Assembly (NCBI GenBank): GCA_003223215.1
Contig: QHYH01000142.1
Span: 1-64,000, forward strand
From: Acidobacteriota bacterium
GTDB lineage: Bacteria; Acidobacteriota; Terriglobia; Acidiferrales; UBA7541
DNA: 64,000 nt
Reading direction: 5' to 3'
Each line of letters begins with the position of its first letter. Position 1 is the first letter of the stretch. Below the pieces are notes generated by a model. That model did not search any database. It saw only the letters and a list, made by a program, of their open reading frames with translations, and was not told the origin of the DNA. Positions 54,924-61,450 of this stretch are shown here, piece after piece. Position numbers and translations under genes: made by a program.

Positions 54924-55880
54924 CTACTTTCTTTCGCGCGCCGGCTGACTGTGCTGGCTAATGCGGAAGCGTGAGAGGACCTCGCCAAGATTTTGAATGA
55001 ACGCTTCGGAATTGTAGAGCTCGGCGCTGGTGCGCAGACCCTCGGGCGTAGCAGTAGGTTCGACCACATCCAACCGAAATTCCCGTGCGACGTCCTCGAC
55101 GATCTTCGGCTGAATGGGCCGCTGCTGTTCAACGTATGCGTTGATTAACGCATGCTCACACAGCAGGTTCACTACACGAGGAACCCCCAGTGAATACAGG
55201 TGTATGGCGTCCCTGGCGGCCGGACTGAAAATAGGCGGCCCGTTCGCCGCTGCTCCTGCGATTTTCAACCTTTCGAGGACGTAGGAGTGCGTCTCTTCCT
55301 TCGTTAGAGGGCCGGTCTTGCAGCGAATCATGATGCGTTGTCGCAGCTGTCTTAGCTGAGGCAAATTTAGCTTCTCTTCAAACTCGGGCTGGCCAGAAAG
55401 TACAATTTGCAACAATTTCTCCGTATACGTCTCCAAGTTCGTGAGCATCCGAATCTCTTCAAGCACCGCAAACGTCAGGTTTTGCGCCTCGTCGATGATC
55501 AATACGCAGGTTTCACCTGCCCGGAATCGCTCCACGAGCCATTGATTTAGCTTAATTAGTTGCTGGCTCTTGGAACTGGATTCGCAGCGAATTCCGAATT
55601 CTGCCAGTACAAAGTCGAAGAACTGGCTCGAATTCATCCGGGAGTTGAACAAAAACGCTGTCTTCGCGGCGTTCTGGTGCAGCCAGTCGAGAAGTCGGTT
55701 GACGAGCGTTGTCTTGCCTGTTCCCACCTCGCCCGCAAGGGTGACAATACCTTTTCGGGTCTGAATGCCGTACATCAGACTAGACAAGGTTTCCTCAATC
55801 TGTTTCGTAAGAAACAGATACCGGGGATCCGGATTCACATTGAACGGGTTTGCTTTTAGTTCAAAAAATCTCTTGTACAT
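54924..55880 (-). CDS. ExeA-like AAA ATPase of polysaccharide/exosortase loci
   Basis: The 318-residue ATPase begins MYKRFFELKANPFNVNPDPRY, a signature start of ExeA/GspA-type and XrtA-associated ATPases. Walker A is GEVGTGKTT (50-58), Walker B VLIIDEAQN, and sensor-like LSGQPEF follows. The C-terminal region lacks the peptidoglycan-binding domain of true ExeA. In exosortase (PEP-CTERM) polysaccharide loci this protein sits near wzz and the tyrosine kinase, exactly as here. Start ATG 55880. Confidence 0.9.
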   Translation of the reverse strand: MYKRFFELKANPFNVNPDPRYLFLTKQIEETLSSLMYGIQTRKGIVTLAGEVGTGKTTLVNRLLDWLHQNAAKTAFLFNSRMNSSQFFDFVLAEFGIRCESSSKSQQLIKLNQWLVERFRAGETCVLIIDEAQNLTFAVLEEIRMLTNLETYTEKLLQIVLSGQPEFEEKLNLPQLRQLRQRIMIRCKTGPLTKEETHSYVLERLKIAGAAANGPPIFSPAARDAIHLYSLGVPRVVNLLCEHALINAYVEQQRPIQPKIVEDVAREFRLDVVEPTATPEGLRTSAELYNSEAFIQNLGEVLSRFRISQHSQPARERK

Positions 55881-56009
55881 GGTCTCTCATATATTTCGCC
55901 ATGCGGAATTCCATCCATGCTGTCAAGCTCTGGTCACGTGTGCTGCGACCGTGATTGATCCCCGTCGACTCCACTTCGTAAGCCAGCTGCGCCGATGATT
56001 CCACCGCAC

Positions 56010-57017
56010 TCAGGTCGCCGCTGAAACAACTGGTCGTGTTCCATTGGCGTGGTGCTTCTCCGTGCTGCTCCTTTCCACCCCCTGCTTCCCCTCCAAGCCT
56101 GCTTGCTTGATCTTGTAGAGGAGCGATTTGTAGCTGATCTGTAGCTCTCGGGCCGCTCGCTTCCTGTTCCAATGCGTCCGTTCGAGCGCCTCCGCTATCA
56201 AGTCACGCTCCGCCTGGCGCGACGCCGTTCGAGCTGCTACTTTCAAAGGGACGCCCCGCGGCTCCTGGTCGAGGGTGGGCAACCGCAGCTCGTCCATTGC
56301 CCTTCGGGAATCACCGAGCAATACAATCCTTCTCGAAAAGTTCTCCAATTCCCGGACGTTCCCCGGCCACTCATGGGCTCCCAGGAATTCTCTTTCCTCG
56401 TCGCTCAAAGGCGGAGCCTGCCGTCCTAACTCCTCAGCATGTTTCGCCAGAAAATGCTCCATGAAGGGGAAGATGTCCTCCTTCCTGTTTCTCAGCGGCG
56501 GGAGGCGGAGGCAAACTCCATTGATTCGAAAATACAATTCCGTCCTAAACCTCCCCAATGCGACTTCTTTCTCCAAGATGCGCAACGTCGACGAGATGAT
56601 GCGAAAGGGGCTGGGAGTCGGCTGGTCCGTCTCTCCCTCCGGGAAGAGTTCAAGTAGTGACTTTTGACCTTCGAGATCCAATTCATCGATTCCGTCTAGA
56701 AAAACAGTTCCTCGACCGTCCGGGGAACTTCCCTCCGACACCCTCAAGCTCGATTTCAAGACGCCGAGCACTTCCGTGTGTGCGGCCGCTCTGCAGTTGA
56801 CTTTCTTTAGCGGTGCAGCTCTTTGTCCGGAGAGTAGGTGAATCACACGCCCGTAAACATTCTTCCCGGTTCCGCTCTCCCCCGTCAGCAGCACGGGTAT
56901 GTTCGTACCGGCGATTTCCCCCACGATCGCATTCAACTTCTTGATCGCGGGCGAGTGGCCGGGAACAAAACCAGTGTTCCGGGGCAGAGGCCAGAGGCGT
57001 GTCGGCAACGGGGTCAT
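56010..57017 (-). CDS. Degenerate sigma-54-activator-like AAA+ protein lacking GAFTGA
   Basis: The 335-residue protein has Walker A GESGTGKN (46-53), arginine-finger region GRFRTELYFRI, and Fis-type HTH RKRAARELQISYKSLLYKI. Between VNCRAAAH and the Walker B it is about nine residues shorter than its relatives, and the GAFTGA loop is absent. Walker B is FLDGIDEL, with Gly109 in place of Glu. It probably cannot activate sigma-54 alone and may repress, act with sigma-70, or form mixed hexamers. GAGG precedes ATG 57017. It is divergent from wzz. Confidence 0.88.
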   Translation of the reverse strand: MTPLPTRLWPLPRNTGFVPGHSPAIKKLNAIVGEIAGTNIPVLLTGESGTGKNVYGRVIHLLSGQRAAPLKKVNCRAAAHTEVLGVLKSSLRVSEGSSPDGRGTVFLDGIDELDLEGQKSLLELFPEGETDQPTPSPFRIISSTLRILEKEVALGRFRTELYFRINGVCLRLPPLRNRKEDIFPFMEHFLAKHAEELGRQAPPLSDEEREFLGAHEWPGNVRELENFSRRIVLLGDSRRAMDELRLPTLDQEPRGVPLKVAARTASRQAERDLIAEALERTHWNRKRAARELQISYKSLLYKIKQAGLEGKQGVERSSTEKHHANGTRPVVSAAT

Positions 57018-57620
57018 AATCCTCGACCGGAGGCAAGCAAATCTGCTTCCAGGTCGATCACCGTTTGAGCGCCGACTCGTATCGGCTAAGGTGTTTGATT
57101 TCAGCGAGCTACAATAAACAGACCGCTGATCCCTCTCGCCGGTACTGTGCTTGTGTCGCAATTTATGCCCAAAAGTTCCAGAACTTTTCGCTCATTCTTC
57201 CTGCCCGGAAACTCCGAGGACACGCAGAACGAGCTTGCCGGTCGAAGCGGCGAGGAACGCCGGGAGTTCTAAGGTTCAGAAAACACGCACCTTGATACCC
57301 GTTCTGCGAGACGTTGGGACGATCAAAGAAGCCTGGTTTGCAGGCGTAGGACCCCGCGTGAGGCTTGGTTGGGCGCACGGATGAAGAACGCCAGGCACGC
57401 ATTCGAGGCCGCGGAAGCGGTTGCCAAATTGGCGATGAGCCGGGTTCTTGAACAGCTGACCCCATTTTTGGGATATTTTGGATAAGAAACTTCCCTTTCT
57501 GGAGGTAAAGCCTGGCGGCAGCGATCTCTTGGTTCTTGCTCCCAGAAGACTGGGTAGTTGTAAGTTATTCATCATAGAATGATATCTACAGTCTTTGCGA
57601 GGGCTCCAACCGAGAGTCCG
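57018..57620. other. Long divergent control region upstream of wzz
   Basis: About 600 bp without a supported gene, between the minus-strand AAA+ regulator and wzz. Short open frames look non-native. CCCA-TTTT-TGGG is a small inverted repeat near 57465. The length suits enhancer sites for sigma-54 activators, but I could not define a repeated binding motif. Confidence 0.45.
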
Positions 57621-57636
57621 TGGCAACTGGCGTGCA
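57621..57636 (+). promoter_or_regulatory. Sigma-54 (-24/-12) promoter of wzz
   Basis: TGGCAACTGGCGTGCA matches the sigma-54 consensus at TGGCA and TGCA, with GG and GC 10 bp apart. It lies 30 bp before ATG 57666, which leaves room for a start near 57648. Three sigma-54-type AAA+ genes lie within 14 kb. Confidence 0.55.
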
Positions 57637-57665
57637 GCTCGGTCACGGAATAGAAAGGGACATGA

Positions 57666-59165
57666 ATGGTTCGCGATCGCGAATTCACGGTCGCCGATGT
57701 CAGGAGAGTTCTGCGCAAGCATTGGTGGATCATTCCTGTTTGCGGGGTGGGCTGTGCGGCACTCAGCGCATCGGTCGCAAGGCAACTTCCTAAGAAATAC
57801 ACATCCCAGGCCGTTGTGCTCGTGGGCAAACCCACGGTCGATACGGAATACGTGAAGCCCGTCGTCGACGAGGGTTTGAACCAACGCCTCGCCTCGATGA
57901 AGGAGCAGGTTCTAAGCCGGACCCGCCTCGAGCCGCTCATTGAAAAACTTGACCTCTACCACGCGGATCGCGGCAAGCTCCAGATGGAGGACTTGATTGA
58001 ACGCCTGCGGGCGGCCATCGAGATTTCTTCCCTTGAACCGATGCCCGGGACGCAAGATCGGAGTATCCCGGGGTTTTCAGTGCAGGTGACCTTCGACAAT
58101 CCGCGAAGCGCTCAGGGGATTTGCACTGAAGTAGCGTCGATCTTCAGAGAGCAAAATGCACGAGCTCTGGAGCAAACGGCGGTGCGCACGGCATCGATCA
58201 TTGGTCAGCAGCTGGCGGAAGCGAAGGCGAAGCTTGATGAACAAGATGCCAAGCTGGCCCAATTTAAGCGTCAATACATCGGATCCCTGCCGCAAGAAGG
58301 GCAAAGTAACCCCAGTTTATCGTCGACTCTGAACTCGCGGTTGAAGGCAAATACGCAAGCCTTAAGCCTAGCACAGCAGGATAAGGCCTTCGATGAATCT
58401 CACTTGAGCGAGGCGACGGCCAATTCCAAGGTATCCCGATCGAAGGCGAATCCTCAAACTCTTGTGGAGCAACTGCGGGCCGAACAGGACCAATTGACGG
58501 TGCTCGAGTCGCGATATACGGCCGAGCACCCTGATGTGATCAAAGCCAACAATCGCATCATGGAGCTCAAGAAGAGGATGGCAGAAACGTCAAATTCCGA
58601 TAAGACTCCAGCGCCATCACAAACGGCATCGCAGGCGCCTCAGATTCAGCAACTGCGCTCGAAGCTGCGCCAGGATGAAGTTAGGATTGCGGATCTTACC
58701 AGGCAGCAGACGAAAATCCAAGACCAGATGCGACTTTTGGAAGGGCGCGAGCAAGCCAGCGCGATGGTGGAGCAACAACGAAAAGAGCTGACGCGGAATT
58801 ACCAGAGCGCACTGGACGCTTACAACGATCTCCTGAAGAAAAAACAAGATTCTGCAATGGCAATAGACCCGGCTCATCAACAGGAAGGCGAGCAATTTCG
58901 CGTACTGGATCCGCCGAGCCTTCCGACGAAGCCGTCATTCCCCAAGATGCTGTATTTTGCAGGTGGCGGACTAGGAGGAGGGGTGCTGTTGGGTTTGGCC
59001 GTCCTATACTTGCTCATGGCAATGGACAACACCCTGCACACGGAGAAGGAGGTTGAGATGTATCTAAAGCTTCCTGTCCTTGGCAGTTTGCCCGTTATGG
59101 AATTTTTTGCTGGACGGACCGGAGATGCGAGGCCGCTGAAGCGATCTCTGCTTGGGAAAGACTGA
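57666..59165 (+). CDS. Wzz/GumC-type polysaccharide chain-length protein
   Basis: The 499-residue inner-membrane protein has an N-terminal helix (residues 20-38), a large periplasmic coiled-coil region, and a second helix near 430-452 (LYFAGGGLGGGVLLGLAVLYLLMAM). The PEFPTKPSFP-like motif before the second helix is DPPSLPTKPSFP, a hallmark of the family. It sets chain length or forms a periplasmic channel adaptor for exopolysaccharide. It lacks a fused kinase, which is encoded next. AAAGGGA precedes ATG 57666. Confidence 0.93.
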   Translation: MVRDREFTVADVRRVLRKHWWIIPVCGVGCAALSASVARQLPKKYTSQAVVLVGKPTVDTEYVKPVVDEGLNQRLASMKEQVLSRTRLEPLIEKLDLYHADRGKLQMEDLIERLRAAIEISSLEPMPGTQDRSIPGFSVQVTFDNPRSAQGICTEVASIFREQNARALEQTAVRTASIIGQQLAEAKAKLDEQDAKLAQFKRQYIGSLPQEGQSNPSLSSTLNSRLKANTQALSLAQQDKAFDESHLSEATANSKVSRSKANPQTLVEQLRAEQDQLTVLESRYTAEHPDVIKANNRIMELKKRMAETSNSDKTPAPSQTASQAPQIQQLRSKLRQDEVRIADLTRQQTKIQDQMRLLEGREQASAMVEQQRKELTRNYQSALDAYNDLLKKKQDSAMAIDPAHQQEGEQFRVLDPPSLPTKPSFPKMLYFAGGGLGGGVLLGLAVLYLLMAMDNTLHTEKEVEMYLKLPVLGSLPVMEFFAGRTGDARPLKRSLLGKD

Positions 59166-59193
59166 GTCGAGATAAGAAGCAGGCGAGGACAGA

Positions 59194-60144
59194 ATGAGTC
59201 GCATTCATGAGGCGTTGAAGAGGGCCGCCGAAGAGAGAGCCGCGCAGCTTGCAGCCGGAAGCGAAGCCAGCTCGGCCGATGTCCGCAGCGAACTTGAACT
59301 GCTCAGGCGGGGTCCCGAATGCACAGGGCCTGCAGTCTCCGCCCGGGGTACGACGAGCGGGAATGAGAATACCCTTCTTTGTTTTGAAGAATTAGGAAAG
59401 CGATGTGTAAAACTGGAGTGGCAGATCGACCCACACAATAGCGTGTTTGTAAACGCAAGGCCAGGGCAAGAAGGATCGGAACGGTTTCGTACTCTGCGCT
59501 CGCGCCTGGACAAAATTGCATCAACCCGCAAGCTAAAAAGGGTTCTTCTAACGAGCGCTGTGGCTGGAGAAGGAAAGACGTTTGTGGCGTTCAATCTTGC
59601 GCAATCGATTGCACAGCAACCGGACCTTCGCGTCTTGCTCGTTGACGCAGATTTGAGGTCGCCTCGATTACACCATTTGTTTGGAGCGCCGATCTGTCCA
59701 GGACTCTCGGACTACCTGCGAGGGGATGTAGATGAGTACGCGATAGTCCAAAAAGGGATGAACGAAAGCCTTTTCTTGATTCCCGGCGGGAGCCTGGTGT
59801 CCAGCCCAAGCGAGGTATTGCGCACCGAAAGGATGAAGCAGTTGCTCAATCGGGTTACGCCGCTGTTCGACTGGATCATACTTGATTCTCCGCCTAGTCT
59901 ACGCGCAGATGATGCGGGGATTCTTGCCGATCTGGCGGATGGAGTCTTGTTGGTGATCCAAGCGGGTTCAACCGCCGCCCAAATTGCGGAGAGAACCGCC
60001 GCAGAATTCCAGGGAAAGAATTTGCTTGGAGTTGTGCTCAATCAGGTTGAAAAAAGAGACTGCTGGAATGATTACTATGGCGGTCGAATTGTGCAACTCG
60101 AGACCACGGACCGTGCACTGCCCGCCGGTGAACGGCTATCGTAA
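59194..60144 (+). CDS. CpsD/CapB-family BY tyrosine kinase
   Basis: The 316-residue protein has the bacterial tyrosine-kinase P-loop set: Walker A AGEGKT (124-129), A' VLLVDADLR (147-155) and Walker B WIILDSPP (227-234). The N-terminus MSRIHEALKRAAEERA is the helix seen in exosortase-locus autokinases. The C-terminal tail has only a Tyr-Tyr pair (NDYYGG), fewer than the usual Tyr cluster. It works with the Wzz protein encoded 28 bp upstream to regulate polymer export. Confidence 0.92.
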   Translation: MSRIHEALKRAAEERAAQLAAGSEASSADVRSELELLRRGPECTGPAVSARGTTSGNENTLLCFEELGKRCVKLEWQIDPHNSVFVNARPGQEGSERFRTLRSRLDKIASTRKLKRVLLTSAVAGEGKTFVAFNLAQSIAQQPDLRVLLVDADLRSPRLHHLFGAPICPGLSDYLRGDVDEYAIVQKGMNESLFLIPGGSLVSSPSEVLRTERMKQLLNRVTPLFDWIILDSPPSLRADDAGILADLADGVLLVIQAGSTAAQIAERTAAEFQGKNLLGVVLNQVEKRDCWNDYYGGRIVQLETTDRALPAGERLS

Positions 60145-60410
60145 CGCTCTGGTACAAAACGAACTCTGCCAGCTGATCGTAATAGAGCCATACAGGAAGC
60201 TTGGCGTGCTCATCGCCACGGAATTCACGTCGAAATCGCCGTCCCTGCATCCAGGATATTCCCTTACTCGACGCACGGTTTGATCCGTGGATCTCTGCTG
60301 TCCTCGTGGATAGCCCTTTAAGTAAAATGCAGAACGCATCGTCGACCGGCGTCCGAGTTGCCCGATGTGCAGTGGCTTGTACGGACGCGGTGCACGATTG
60401 TGGAGGGTGC

Positions 60411-61055
60411 ATGAAACAGGCGAATGACTTCATGCCTCGCGTGACTGAGTTGATCGAGGCATCGATCACCACAAAACAGGAACTGTTCCGCAGCAGAGAA
60501 ACCCTCTCGACGATAGCAAAAGTGTCCGAACTGCTCGTCAGCGCGTTACGGCAAGGTGACAAGGTTTTGCTGTTTGGCAACGGGGGTAGCGCTGCCGACG
60601 CGCAGCATATAGCCGCCGAGCTTGTGGGGCGCTTTGCGTTCGATCGGCCAGCCTTGCCGGCTTTGGCCTTGTCGGTGAACAGTTCCTGTGTCACTGCCAT
60701 TGGGAATGACCGGGGATTTGACCAAGTCTTCGCGCGGCAGCTGGAAGCTTTGGCTCGCCCAGGGGACGTCGCAGTGGGCATTTCGACCAGCGGCAATTCA
60801 GCGAACGTAGTGCATGCAATGTCGCAGGCAAGGGAAATGGGATTGCAGACCGTGGCGTTGACCGGGCGCACTGGCGGGCGCCTCAAGAACAGGGTTGATC
60901 ATTGCATCTGTGTCCCCTCAAACGAGACGCCGCGGATTCAGGAATGCCATATCTTGATTGGACACATCCTATCGGAAATTGTAGAAAGAGAATTGTTCAA
61001 TCAGCAAGGCCGCATTTCTCGGCCGCGACGCAGTCATCGATCGAAATCCTGGTAA
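60411..61055 (+). CDS. gmhA: Sedoheptulose 7-phosphate isomerase / SIS-domain protein
   Basis: The 214-residue protein has a SIS domain with LFGNGGSAADAQHIAAELVGRF and ISTSGNSANVVHAM, both typical of GmhA, the first enzyme of ADP-heptose synthesis. GGAGGGTGC precedes ATG 60411, so the open frame extending upstream is not used. It follows the kinase by 266 bp and would supply heptose for polysaccharide or LPS. A DiaA-like role is possible but less likely in this context. Confidence 0.92.
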   Translation: MKQANDFMPRVTELIEASITTKQELFRSRETLSTIAKVSELLVSALRQGDKVLLFGNGGSAADAQHIAAELVGRFAFDRPALPALALSVNSSCVTAIGNDRGFDQVFARQLEALARPGDVAVGISTSGNSANVVHAMSQAREMGLQTVALTGRTGGRLKNRVDHCICVPSNETPRIQECHILIGHILSEIVERELFNQQGRISRPRRSHRSKSW

Positions 61056-61450
61056 CGGTCAGTATCTAAGTCGTTGGGAGGAGACTAAGGTTTCCTGAAG
61101 AGCCCCTTTTGCTAGCGCGAATCGGCAGGTCGGGAACAGCTGGGTTTCTGCTGGCTGCCCGGTCTTGATCCGGAGGCCTGAGCGACTGCAAAACCTCATG
61201 GCAGCCAGCTGCCACGCCTACACAAATTGCGCCCTGAGGAGGACGGCTCGGCTGGAGCTAAACAACACGATCGGTAGAGCGCCATTCCGATACGGGTTAG
61301 GGCTCACCTGTTCGGGCATCTCGAGGGACCGGCGTACCTTTTTCGAGCGGCCAAGCGGTCGCGCAATCGAGGCCTCTCTCGGGAAATGGGCGAGAGCCAA
61401 AAAATGGGGGATGGTAACGGAATAACCGGTCCTGCGTCGAGGGATTTACC
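61056..61450. other. Intergenic region between gmhA and metH 3' ends
   Basis: About 395 bp with no supported gene and no clear terminator. The plus-strand frame at 61165 looks non-native. Confidence 0.45.

Noticed and set aside
55902-55917. Possible -24/-12 promoter for the ExeA-like gene on the minus strand
   Set aside because: GG and GC are 10 bp apart, but the rest matches poorly and the start would be only about 11 bp before the ATG.
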